From the NCBI RefSeq assembly GCF_042667405.1, contig NZ_JBHVAL010000003.1, forward strand, positions 1 to 64,000: DNA of 64,000 bases, written 5' to 3'. The position numbers were made by a program, and so were the translations under genes. Below the pieces are notes generated by a model, which was given only the letters and a program-made list of their open reading frames with translations, searched no databases and had not been told where the DNA came from. Shown one piece after another: positions 1-7,577 of the stretch (positions are counted from its first letter, which is position 1; every line of letters starts with the position of its first letter). The stretch is from Arthrobacter sp042667405 (GTDB lineage: Bacteria > Actinomycetota > Actinomycetes > Actinomycetales > Micrococcaceae).

Positions 1-128
1 GGGTTTAAGGGGGTGGGGTGTGCGTGAGGGTGGGGTTTAAGGGGGTGGGGTGTGCGTGAGGGTGGGGTTTAAGGGGGTGGGGTGTGCGTGAGGGTGGGGT
101 TTAAGGGGGTGGGGTGTGCGTGAGGGTT
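1..128. repeat. 32-bp tandem repeat, four copies, G-rich
   Basis: Four essentially identical head-to-tail 32-base units start at 1, 33, 65 and 97. Each carries the GTGCGTGAGGG core and the runs GGG, GGGGG and GGGG. The array is cut by the window edge, so its true length is unknown. It stops just upstream of the glutaredoxin-like gene. Period and core match arrays at 37161-37252, 41565-41735 and 41789-42024, so it belongs to one dispersed family. The closely spaced G runs could form a quadruplex; that is inference. Confidence 0.9.
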
Positions 129-153
129 GGGGGAGGAAGCTACCGTTAAGCAC

Positions 154-408
154 ATGGCTAATCCCGACGTCGTTCTCCTCACCAAAGCTGACTGCCACCT
201 CTGCACGGAGGCGCGTGCCGCCGTCGAGCGCGTTACGACAGGCCTTGGCCTGGGCTGGACCGAGCAGTCGATCGACGGCGACCCGCAGCTGCAGGAGCGC
301 TATGCGGAAGAGATTCCCGTGGTGCTGGTGAACGGTATCCAGCGCGATTTCTGGAAGATCGACGAGGACAGGCTGACCCGCACTTTGAAGAAAGCCCTGG
401 CGGGCTGA
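154..408 (+). CDS. glutaredoxin-like thioredoxin-fold protein
   Basis: A small (84-residue) cytoplasmic thioredoxin-fold protein, probably a thiol-disulfide oxidoreductase. A CHLC active site (Cys14 and Cys17) follows the first beta strand (VVLLTKADC), and the family's cis-proline loop is visible as EEIPVV. The length is normal for the actinobacterial DUF836/glutaredoxin group. A TTG at 127 would add nine residues but lies at the repeat boundary, so the ATG at 154 was preferred; no strong ribosome site decides it. It sits upstream of rex on the same strand, a common actinobacterial pairing that suggests a redox role. The substrate is unknown. Confidence 0.8.
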   Translation: MANPDVVLLTKADCHLCTEARAAVERVTTGLGLGWTEQSIDGDPQLQERYAEEIPVVLVNGIQRDFWKIDEDRLTRTLKKALAG

Positions 409-495
409 GGGTGAAGCAGGCCAGCGCGGTGGCTTTTGTTGAGTCCGGCCGGGGGTCATAGAGTGGAACAACAAAGCGATGCAATGGAGAATACC

Positions 496-1191
496 GTGAC
501 TGCGCTGGAACCGTCCGCGGAAGCAATTTCCGGGGATAACGAACCTGCCGCCAAGCAGATCCCGCCCGCGGCTGTGGCCCGGATGACCCTCTATTTGCGT
601 GCGCTGAACTCGCTCCTGGCCGAAGGAGTGGAGCGCGTCTCCTCCGAAGCGCTGGCAGAAGCGTCGGGCGTCAGCTCCTCAACGCTCCGCAAGGACCTTT
701 CCTATGTTGGCTCCTACGGAACCCGCGGCGTCGGCTACGAGGTCCAGAACCTGAGCCGCCACATCGCCGCAGCGCTTGGCCTGACCCATGACTGGAAAGT
801 GGCCATCGTTGGTGCCGGTAACCTCGGAAAGGCGTTGGCCCGGTATGGCGGGTTCGAGTCCCGCGGGTTCGACGTCGTAGCCATTTTCGACGCCGATCCG
901 ATGGTGATCGGCAACGAGGTCGGGTGGCTGCGGGTCAGCGACTCGGCCGAACTCGAGCGGGTCCTGGAAAGAACGCACACGAATATGGTGGTGCTCGCAC
1001 TCCCGGCAACCGTGGCCCAGGAAGTGTGTGACCGTGTGATCGCAGCAGGCATCAGGAGCATCTTGAGTTTCGCGCCGGTGCTCCTGCAGGTCCCGCCGCA
1101 CGTGAACCTCCGAAAAGTGGACATGGCAACGGAACTCCAGATTTTGGCCTACCACGCACAAAGGGCGCAGACGCCGGGCCAGGCTGTTTAG
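496..1191 (+). CDS. rex: redox-sensing transcriptional repressor Rex
   Basis: Rex senses the NADH/NAD+ ratio and represses respiratory and fermentative genes when NADH is low. The N-terminal winged helix (about residues 20-85) holds the recognition stretch SSTLRKDLSYVGSYG. A Rossmann domain follows with GAGNLG at 106-111 and the acidic FDAD after the second strand. The C-terminal helix ends in LQILAYHAQ, as in dimeric Rex proteins. The length of about 231 residues is typical. GTG at 496 was chosen because GGAGA lies six bases upstream; ATG 484 is an in-frame alternative. It follows the glutaredoxin-like gene and precedes convergent genes, so the usual hemA neighbour is absent here. Confidence 0.93.
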   Translation: MTALEPSAEAISGDNEPAAKQIPPAAVARMTLYLRALNSLLAEGVERVSSEALAEASGVSSSTLRKDLSYVGSYGTRGVGYEVQNLSRHIAAALGLTHDWKVAIVGAGNLGKALARYGGFESRGFDVVAIFDADPMVIGNEVGWLRVSDSAELERVLERTHTNMVVLALPATVAQEVCDRVIAAGIRSILSFAPVLLQVPPHVNLRKVDMATELQILAYHAQRAQTPGQAV

Positions 1192-1235
1192 CCTCACCCG
1201 GGTCCGCGCCCGAAGTGCTGTAGGAAACCGGCCCT

Positions 1236-1961
1236 TTAGCGGGCGTACGGGTTTCCGAACTGCGGCGTCTTCCGGAAGTACGGAGCCGACGCCGGCAGGT
1301 ACAGCAGGACGATGGCTGCGATGCCGAGCAACGCTGACAGTGTTGCCAGGCTCAGCGGTACCAGGGCGAAGATGGAAAGCGCAGCGAGGACAGTTCCAAG
1401 GATGCGCGCCCAGTTCTTGCCCTTGCGGACGTTGATGGCCACGAGGGCGTACAGTCCGGCACCGATGACGCCGAGTGCAATCATGACGCCAACAATGAAG
1501 CCCTTGACGTCTTCGAAGCGGACATCAGCTGCGCCACCGGCCGCCATCTGCTCTTCGAACATGCTCCTGAAGGCAGGATCGTTCATCGCTGCAATGGAGA
1601 TGAAGATGGAAATGAGCCAGATCGCTCCGGCGCCAACGATCAACCAGAAGGCGATGTTGACCATCTGGGGGACCGTCGAAGGGCCCGGCTGCTGGCTTGG
1701 CCAGTTGGTGTCCTGGCCATACTGCGGTGCCTGGCCATAAGGCGAGGCGCCGGGCTGGCCGTACGGGGACTGCTGCCCGTACTGGGGCGCTGCCGGTGGC
1801 TGGGACTGCTGGCCGTACTGGGGTGCTGCCGGCTGCCCGTACTGCGGCGCCGCCGGTGGCTGGGACTGTTGGCCGTACTGGGGTGCTGCCGGCTGGCCGC
1901 CCGGCTGCGCGGGCTGGTTGGAGTCGCCCGGGTTCGACGGCGGGTATGGAGGGTTGCTCAT
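1236..1961 (-). CDS. Pro/Gln/Tyr-rich membrane protein, function unknown
   Basis: A 241-residue protein with an N-terminal half made of repeated APQYGQ/QSQPP units (about residues 20-90). The C-terminal half has three or four hydrophobic segments starting at about residue 103 (VNIAFWLIVGAGAIWLI). The layout fits a membrane anchor with a disordered proline-rich tail, common in Actinobacteria near cell-envelope proteins. No catalytic motif is visible. The next gene on the same strand is a clear structural paralogue, so the pair probably arose by duplication. No function is assigned. Confidence 0.75.
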   Translation of the reverse strand: MSNPPYPPSNPGDSNQPAQPGGQPAAPQYGQQSQPPAAPQYGQPAAPQYGQQSQPPAAPQYGQQSPYGQPGASPYGQAPQYGQDTNWPSQQPGPSTVPQMVNIAFWLIVGAGAIWLISIFISIAAMNDPAFRSMFEEQMAAGGAADVRFEDVKGFIVGVMIALGVIGAGLYALVAINVRKGKNWARILGTVLAALSIFALVPLSLATLSALLGIAAIVLLYLPASAPYFRKTPQFGNPYAR

Positions 1962-2136
1962 GGCATTCCTTTGCTTGTTCGACTGCAGGTACGGCCGCCG
2001 GGATCAGCAAAGTGACCCTGCCCCCAGCGTGGTTCTGCTTCCACCGTACCCCCACGCTCCTGCGTCGATGCATACCCCACGCAGGAAATTCAAGGGGCCA
2101 GGGAAAATCATCATGTTGGAGTACGTCTTCATGATG

Positions 2137-2175
2137 AAGGCCGCGGGGACCTCCCAGGGATCCGACCGCGGCCTT
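2137..2175 (-). terminator. hairpin downstream of the 2191-2910 gene
   Basis: A perfect 10-base stem (AAGGCCGCGG with its complement) encloses a 19-base loop. It lies just past the stop of the minus-strand gene at 2191. No clear U tract follows on the minus strand, so it may be a weak or factor-assisted terminator. Confidence 0.5.
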
Positions 2176-2190
2176 CGACTCAGAGAGTCA

Positions 2191-2910
2191 CTAAACGAAG
2201 TGTTTTTGCGATTCGGGGAGCCACATCATGATTGCTGCGGCTACGGCGGCAGCCGAACTGAGCAACGACAGGTTGAGGGTGATGAGGAGGAAGAGCAACG
2301 AGAGGACAGCGAAGCCGCCCAGAATGGACAGGACAAGCCTGGCCCACCGCGCTCCCTCCTTAAGACGGATGGCGATGAACACGTAAACGGCTGCTATCAG
2401 CAGGCTGAAGACGAAGTTGAAAATGCCCGTCCCGACCGCCAACGCGCCGAAGAAGTCACGGTAGATGAAGATGTTGGCAAAGCTGGCAATGACGCCGAGG
2501 GCCGCGGCGGCGACCCACAGCCAGTAGGAAGTGACGAGGGTTCTCGGGACGCCCGTGGTGTCGCGGAACCGTTGTGCGATGTTGTTGAAGTCCAAACCGA
2601 AGACGTTGCGCGGCGGCGCGTTATAGCCGAGGCCTGCGGGCGGGGCCGGGTTCGGGCCGGCCGGTGCTGCGTAGGCTGGTTGTCCCGGCTGCTGGTAGGA
2701 AGGGGGAGCCTGGTATCCGTTGGGCGGAACGCTGCCGCCTTGGGGTGGCTGGTAGCCCTGCTGGCCCTGGTACCCGCCGGGCGGAACAGCGCCGCCCTGT
2801 GGTGGCTGGTAACCGCCTGGGGGTTGGTAGCCCGCAGGAGGAACATTGCCTTGCTGCGGTGGCTGGGCGCCGGGCTGCTGTGGCTGGGGTGCTTCATCTG
2901 GGGTACTCAT
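2191..2910 (-). CDS. Pro/Gln-rich membrane protein, paralogue of the 1236-1961 gene
   Basis: About 239 residues. The N-terminal half is low complexity (repeated GYQPPQGG and PPGGY units). It is followed from about residue 120 by four hydrophobic segments, including YWLWVAAAALGVIASF and FVFSLLIAAVYVFIAI. The start was set at the MSTPDE methionine because an upstream extension reads through intergenic sequence with no protein character. Topology and tail match the neighbouring gene, so the two are paralogues transcribed in the same direction. The role is unknown; a scaffold or envelope function is only a guess. Confidence 0.75.
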   Translation of the reverse strand: MSTPDEAPQPQQPGAQPPQQGNVPPAGYQPPGGYQPPQGGAVPPGGYQGQQGYQPPQGGSVPPNGYQAPPSYQQPGQPAYAAPAGPNPAPPAGLGYNAPPRNVFGLDFNNIAQRFRDTTGVPRTLVTSYWLWVAAAALGVIASFANIFIYRDFFGALAVGTGIFNFVFSLLIAAVYVFIAIRLKEGARWARLVLSILGGFAVLSLLFLLITLNLSLLSSAAAVAAAIMMWLPESQKHFV

Positions 2911-3021
2911 GGCATCACTGTAGACCGCAGGTTGAAGGTTGCATAGGAAATTTGGAGCTAACTCGCAGCTAAATACAGGGTGTTTGCCGAACAATGGCCT
3001 GGTGACCCCTGATCATGCGAA

Positions 3022-3060
3022 ACGGCGCCCCTGCAGCACGAGGCTGAACAGGGACGCCGT
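3022..3060 (-). terminator. hairpin downstream of the yceI-like gene
   Basis: A stem of 12 pairs with one mismatch (ACGGCGCCCCTG against CAGGGACGCCGT) lies 17 bases past the stop of the minus-strand YceI gene. Placement and GC-rich stem suit a terminator, though the U tract is poor. Confidence 0.55.
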
Positions 3061-3076
3061 CCGGGGTGTTGGGGAA

Positions 3077-3631
3077 TCAGGCAGCTGCCGGAGCGATGAA
3101 AGCGAGCTCCAGGTTGATGACAACCTTGTCGCTGACCAGCACGCCACCGGCTTCGAGGACTGCGTTCCAGGTGAGGCCGAAGTCCTTGCGGCTGATGGTG
3201 GTTTCGCCCGAGACGCCTGCGCGGGTGTTGCCGAACGGATCCACTGCGACACCGTTGAATTCGGTCTCGATGGAAACTTCCTTGGTCACGCCCTTGATTG
3301 TGAGATCGCCCACGAGGTCGAAGCTGTTGCCGTTGGCCTTGACGTGGCGGGAAACGAAGGTGATCTCCGGGTACTTCTCCACGTCGAAGAAGTCCTCGCC
3401 CTTGACGTGGCCGTCGCGGTTGACGTCGCCGGAGTCGAAGCTGGCGGTCTGGATGGTTGCGTTGACTTTGGAGTCGGTCAGGGTTTCGCCGACCTCGAGG
3501 GTGGCTGCAGCGTCCTTGAACTGGCCGCGGACCTTGCTGATACCTGCGTGGCGGACGGTGAAGCCGATTTCGCTGTGGGAAGCGTCGAGGGTCCAGGTGC
3601 CGGTGGTGACGGAAGCGGGGAGGGTCATCAT
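3077..3631 (-). CDS. YceI family polyisoprenoid-binding-like protein
   Basis: A 184-residue YceI/lipocalin-like beta-barrel, a fold that binds long isoprenoid or fatty ligands. Visible marks are WTLDASHSEIGFTVRH near the start, GHVKGEDFFDVEKYP in the middle, and GDLTIKGVTKEV later; these are the conserved strands of the family. There is no signal peptide, so this member should be cytoplasmic. The start at 3631 is supported by GGAG eight bases upstream; the longer frame reaching 3739 has no protein character. The physiological ligand is unknown; the menaquinone genes at 19-22 kb show that isoprenoids are made, but no direct link is seen. Confidence 0.88.
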   Translation of the reverse strand: MMTLPASVTTGTWTLDASHSEIGFTVRHAGISKVRGQFKDAAATLEVGETLTDSKVNATIQTASFDSGDVNRDGHVKGEDFFDVEKYPEITFVSRHVKANGNSFDLVGDLTIKGVTKEVSIETEFNGVAVDPFGNTRAGVSGETTISRKDFGLTWNAVLEAGGVLVSDKVVINLELAFIAPAAA

Positions 3632-3727
3632 GGTTGTTGCTCCTATATGTAGTGGAAGGTACTGCGTGCTTGCCTGGTTGAACCCAATTGCTTGAAGCGT
3701 CAACCGAGCTTCGTGTCTAGTATAAAC

Positions 3728-3739
3728 ATGCATATGCAT
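3728..3739. promoter_or_regulatory. 12-bp palindrome in the yceI promoter region
   Basis: ATGCATATGCAT is a perfect palindrome about 100 bases upstream of the YceI start. It lies next to a minus-strand TATACT that could be a -10 box. Such palindromes are typical of MarR or other dimeric regulators, but no regulator gene lies adjacent. The assignment as an operator is inference. Confidence 0.4.
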
Positions 3740-3837
3740 CTTTTATTCCAACTCCACGGAACATTTTCGGAAAATTTCGAGTTCTACTTGCGGTAGAAGA
3801 TTTCGGATCGCCCCTCTTCTTTGAGAAACTGGTAAAC

Positions 3838-4503
3838 ATGCCCCAAGCAACTGTCCATCTGCTTCGCCATGGCGAGGTCCACAATCCCGACGGCGTCCTC
3901 TACGGTCGGCTGCCGGAATTCCACCTCTCTGAGCGCGGCCGGGAGATGGCCCGGATGCTGGCCGACCACTTTGTAGCCCGGGTCGGCGATGGCGCCAAAA
4001 TCGTGTACTTGGTCGCCTCGCCACTGACTCGCGCCCAGGAAACCGCCATGCCGACGGCGGACGCGCTGAATCTGGAAATCACAACGGAACCGCGGATCAT
4101 CGAAGCGGAGAACCACTTCGAGGGACTCCACCCCACCAAGAGCGAGTTCCTGAAGCCCAAGCACTGGTTCTACTTCCGTAACCCATTGCGCCCATCCTGG
4201 GGCGAGCCTTACAAGGAGCAAGCCGCCCGCGTACTGGCCGCCGTTGAAGATGCCCGCGTCAAGGCAATCGAACTGGGTGGCGACGGCGCCGAGGCCATCT
4301 TGGTCAGCCACCAACTCCCCATCTGGTCAACCCGGCTGACCGCCGAGGGCCGTCGCCTGGCGCATGACCCCCGCAAGCGTGAATGCACCTTGACCTCGCT
4401 TACGTCCCTGACCCTGGACGACGACGGCAAGATCATCCGAGTCGAGTACAGCGAACCCGCTGCCGTGCTGCTCCCCGGCGCGGCGAGCACTCCGGGGGCA
4501 TAG
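3838..4503 (+). CDS. histidine phosphatase family protein
   Basis: A 221-residue phosphoglycerate-mutase-fold phosphatase. The catalytic RHG motif is in VHLLRHGEV (residues 6-14). SPLTRAQETA follows, and the second catalytic histidine is in ILVSHQLPIW. It heads the cytochrome c maturation cluster, four bases before the TlpA-like gene. Mycobacteria show the same order (Rv0525-Rv0529), so the gene travels with this operon, although its substrate there is not known. ATG 3838 has no strong ribosome site; nothing better is in frame nearby. Confidence 0.88.
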   Translation: MPQATVHLLRHGEVHNPDGVLYGRLPEFHLSERGREMARMLADHFVARVGDGAKIVYLVASPLTRAQETAMPTADALNLEITTEPRIIEAENHFEGLHPTKSEFLKPKHWFYFRNPLRPSWGEPYKEQAARVLAAVEDARVKAIELGGDGAEAILVSHQLPIWSTRLTAEGRRLAHDPRKRECTLTSLTSLTLDDDGKIIRVEYSEPAAVLLPGAASTPGA

Positions 4504-4507
4504 AAAC

Positions 4508-5113
4508 ATGGACAACAACCTTTCCCGCCGCGGCGTTCTTACCGCCGGCGGCGTCCTGCTGGCCGGACTGACCATGGGCCTTTCCGCCTGCGCCCAAGAG
4601 GACTCCCTTGCCGAGCAGGCAAGGAAGGGCGACAACAAGAACTACGTGGCCGGCGACGGTTCGGTAACAGAGTTCGCCAAGGCGGACCGCGCAGCACCCG
4701 TGGCCCTCAAAGGCACCCTGTTCAACGGCGCTGAAGTCAAGCCCGAGGACCTGCTGGGCAAAGTCACCGTCCTGAACTTCTGGTTTGCCGCCTGCGCTCC
4801 CTGCCGTATCGAGGCCCCCCAACTCGAGGCCCTGAACCAGGAATTCAAGGACCAGGGCGTCCAGTTCTTTGGTGTGAACCTCCGGGATGAAAAAGCCACC
4901 GCTGAGGCGTTCGACAAGACGTTCAACATCACCTACCCGAGCTTCAACGACAAGGATGGGTCGGTGCTGCTGTCCGTTTCCGGCATCGTCCCCCCAGGTG
5001 CCGTCCCCACCACCCTGGTCCTGGACAAGGAAGGCAAAGTGGCCTCCCGTGTGCTCGGCGAGATTGAAAAGAGCACCTTGAAGGCCCTCATCACCTCCGC
5101 CGTGGCCGAGTAG
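4508..5113 (+). CDS. TlpA/ResA-like thiol-disulfide oxidoreductase lipoprotein
   Basis: A 201-residue exported thioredoxin-like protein, expected to keep apocytochrome c cysteines reduced outside the membrane. The N-terminus has SRRG followed by a hydrophobic stretch and the lipobox LSAC at about residues 25-28, so it is probably a lipoprotein and possibly Tat-exported. The redox site is CAPC in NFWFAACAPCRIEAP. The cis-proline lies in PPGAVPTTLV, and the thioredoxin fold runs from about residue 65 to the end. It is followed five bases later by ccdA, which should supply its electrons. Confidence 0.9.
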   Translation: MDNNLSRRGVLTAGGVLLAGLTMGLSACAQEDSLAEQARKGDNKNYVAGDGSVTEFAKADRAAPVALKGTLFNGAEVKPEDLLGKVTVLNFWFAACAPCRIEAPQLEALNQEFKDQGVQFFGVNLRDEKATAEAFDKTFNITYPSFNDKDGSVLLSVSGIVPPGAVPTTLVLDKEGKVASRVLGEIEKSTLKALITSAVAE

Positions 5114-5118
5114 TCGCC

Positions 5119-5874
5119 GTGAACAGTCCTTTCGCCGAGACGATCCTCAACGGTTCCCTGCTCCTGGCTGTGCCGGTGGCACTGCTGGCCGGGCTGGTCT
5201 CCTTCCTGTCGCCGTGTGTGCTGCCTTTGGTGCCCGGGTACCTCGGGTACGTCACTGGCCTGACCGGCGTCGACCTTGAAAAGCAGCGGCGGGGCCGCAT
5301 GCTGGCGGGGATCGGGCTGTTCGTCCTCGGTTTCTCGGTGATCTTCGTACTCCTGGGCGGCGCCTTTGGCCAGCTCGGCACACTCCTGACAGGACCGCAG
5401 AATGCCTGGATCACGCAGCTGCTGGGCATCCTGGTGATCGTCATGGGCGTGGTGTTCATGGGTGGATTCGGCTGGCTGCAGCGGGACGCCAAGATCCATG
5501 CAAAACCGCGGGCAGGGCTGTGGGGCGCTCCGTTCCTGGGACTGACTTTCGGGCTGGGCTGGGCTCCCTGCATTGGTCCGACCTACTCCGCCGTGCAGTT
5601 GCTGAGCCTGTCGGGCGGGTCGTCGGCTGCCAAGGGCGCGCTTTTGGCGTTCATTTACAGCCTTGGTTTGGGCATCCCGTTCCTCCTGATCGCGCTGGCT
5701 GTGCGCCGCGGCATGGGCGTGATGTCCTTCTTCCGCAAGCACCGGCTGGCCATCCAGCGGATCGGCGGAGGCATCCTGATTTTGCTCGGCATCCTGATGG
5801 CCACCGGTGTCTGGGGCCACTGGGTGACCGAGTTGCAGTACTGGTTCCAAAACGACGTGAAGTTGCCAATCTGA
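5119..5874 (+). CDS. ccdA: cytochrome c biogenesis protein CcdA
   Basis: A 251-residue membrane protein with six predicted helices that carries reducing equivalents from cytoplasmic thioredoxin to exported thiol proteins. The conserved SFLSPCVLPLVPGYL and GLGWAPCIGPTYSAV segments each hold one of the two essential cysteines. The GTG start follows the tlpA-like stop by five bases, and its stop overlaps the resB ATG by one base (TGATG), so translation is coupled. The gene order leaves little doubt about its role in the Ccs (system II) pathway. Confidence 0.93.
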   Translation: MNSPFAETILNGSLLLAVPVALLAGLVSFLSPCVLPLVPGYLGYVTGLTGVDLEKQRRGRMLAGIGLFVLGFSVIFVLLGGAFGQLGTLLTGPQNAWITQLLGILVIVMGVVFMGGFGWLQRDAKIHAKPRAGLWGAPFLGLTFGLGWAPCIGPTYSAVQLLSLSGGSSAAKGALLAFIYSLGLGIPFLLIALAVRRGMGVMSFFRKHRLAIQRIGGGILILLGILMATGVWGHWVTELQYWFQNDVKLPI

Positions 5875-7577
5875 TGAGCGGGTCCGTGAAAGCCAACAAG
5901 AAGTCTCCAGCCGCCGAAAAGACAGCGGAAGGAAAGCTCCAGCAGGCCAAATCCGAGGCCGCGGTACCTGCGCTCGGAGTCAAAGGGATGCTCAGGTGGG
6001 CCTGGACGCAGCTGACCAGCATGCGCACGGCCCTGTTCCTGCTGCTCCTGCTCGCCGTGGGTGCCGTACCGGGTTCGCTTTTCCCGCAGCGCGCCGCGAA
6101 CCCCGTTACGGTCACGGAGTGGATCAAGAACAACCCCGCAACCGGACCGTTCCTGGATGCCCTCCAGATGTTCGACGTCTACTCCTCAGCGTGGTTCTCG
6201 GCCATCTACATCCTGCTGTTCATTTCGCTGATCGGCTGTGTCACGCCCCGCGCCATCGCCCACTACAAGGCCATGAAGTCGCAGCCGCCCAGGACCCCGA
6301 AGCGCCTTTCGCGGCTTCCGGAGTACGGCACCCTGGCTGTGCCCGCCGACGCCGGGATCCCGGCGTCGAAAGCCATCAACGATGCCGCCGGGCTGCTCAA
6401 GAAACGCGGCTACCGCGTTGAAGTACGGGATGTCGACGGCGCCCTGCCGTCCCTGGGTGCCGAGCGCGGCTTCCTGAAGGAAGTGGGCAACCTGGTGTTC
6501 CACACCTCGTTGATCGGCGTGTTGGTGTCCGTGGCCATCGGCGGCCTGTTCGGGTACAGCGGCCAGCGCATCCTGGTGGAAGGCGAAACGTTCGTGAACA
6601 CCCTGGTGGGCTACGACCAGTTCACGCCGGGGACCAATTTCCAGAGCAGCTCCCTCCAGCCGTACTCCGTCCGCCTGGACAAGTTCCAGGCGACGTTCGA
6701 CCGGGAGTCTCCCCAGAAGACCGGCCAGCCGATCGACTACACGGCCGAGGTCACCACCAAGGAAAACCCGGATGCCCCCGAGCAGAAGGAAGTGCTCAAG
6801 GTCAACGATCCCATTTCCCTGGGCGGGACCAGCCTGTACCTCACGGGCAACGGCTATGCGCCCGTGGTCACCGTCCGGGATGGCGATGGCAATGTGGCTT
6901 TCCAAGGGCCTGTGACTGCCAAGGTTCAGGGTGCCAACTACTACTCCTCGGTGGTTATCAAGGTCCCGGACGGCAAGCCTGACCAGCTCGGCTTCAACGG
7001 CTTCTTCCTGCCCACCGCTTTCGAGTCTGACCAAGGAATTTCCTTCAGCGCCGACCCGGCATTGGCCAACCCGCAGTTGACGCTGGATTCCTACTACGGT
7101 GACCTCGGCCTTGACGACGGAGCGCCGCAGAATGTCTTTGAGCTGGACGTCAGGGACCTCACCCAGCTGAACGGGCGCAAGCTCGAAGCCGGCGGTATCG
7201 TGCTGGCGCTGGGCCAGAGCGCCACGCTGCCCGAAGGCAAGGGAAGCATCACCTTCGACAGCGTCAAGAAGTACATCGGCGTGGACATCCACCACAACCC
7301 GGGCCAGCTGTACGCACTGATCTTCGGCCTGCTTGCCGTTGCCGGCCTGATGGTTTCCCTCTACGTCAACCGTCGCCGCGTCTGGGTCCGCACCGGGACG
7401 CACGAGGACGGCCGAACCATGGTGGAGTACGGCGCGCTTGCCCGCGGCGAAGACCACCGCCTGGCAGGCGAAGCCGCAGCCTTGCGTGAACTCTTTGCCC
7501 GCGAATGGAACATCCCCGACCCGACGGAGCCCCCCGCCCCGCGAACCGTCTCTTCCTCAACCTCGAAGGACCAGTAA
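5874..7577 (+). CDS. resB: cytochrome c biogenesis protein ResB
   Basis: ResB is one half of the system II haem-delivery and ligation complex with CcsB/CcsA. The 567-residue protein starts with a charged cytoplasmic tail. Helices follow near residues 45-65 (ALFLLLLLAVGAVPGSLFP) and at AIYILLFISLIGCV. A large extracytoplasmic domain spans about 250-480, and a final helix is YALIFGLLAVAGLMVSLYV. SLFPQR after the first helix is a family signature. The ATG overlaps the ccdA stop; an open frame extends about 350 bases upstream but runs through ccdA and is rejected. The next gene starts within its stop codon. Confidence 0.92.
   Translation: MSGSVKANKKSPAAEKTAEGKLQQAKSEAAVPALGVKGMLRWAWTQLTSMRTALFLLLLLAVGAVPGSLFPQRAANPVTVTEWIKNNPATGPFLDALQMFDVYSSAWFSAIYILLFISLIGCVTPRAIAHYKAMKSQPPRTPKRLSRLPEYGTLAVPADAGIPASKAINDAAGLLKKRGYRVEVRDVDGALPSLGAERGFLKEVGNLVFHTSLIGVLVSVAIGGLFGYSGQRILVEGETFVNTLVGYDQFTPGTNFQSSSLQPYSVRLDKFQATFDRESPQKTGQPIDYTAEVTTKENPDAPEQKEVLKVNDPISLGGTSLYLTGNGYAPVVTVRDGDGNVAFQGPVTAKVQGANYYSSVVIKVPDGKPDQLGFNGFFLPTAFESDQGISFSADPALANPQLTLDSYYGDLGLDDGAPQNVFELDVRDLTQLNGRKLEAGGIVLALGQSATLPEGKGSITFDSVKKYIGVDIHHNPGQLYALIFGLLAVAGLMVSLYVNRRRVWVRTGTHEDGRTMVEYGALARGEDHRLAGEAAALRELFAREWNIPDPTEPPAPRTVSSSTSKDQ

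Noticed and set aside
1..474. Open frame on the minus strand covering the first repeat array
   Set aside because: It is repeat-derived and antisense to the glutaredoxin-like gene, with no protein-like features.
1918..2946. Plus-strand frame of 342 residues
   Set aside because: Antisense to the Pro/Gln-rich membrane gene; its composition reflects complementary low-complexity codons.
5520..5873. Upstream extension of resB
   Set aside because: It runs through ccdA out of frame and is Arg/Gly-rich shadow sequence; the TGATG junction is a standard coupled start.
6186..7457. Minus-strand frame of 423 residues opposite resB
   Set aside because: High-GC shadow frame; resB is clearly conserved on the plus strand.
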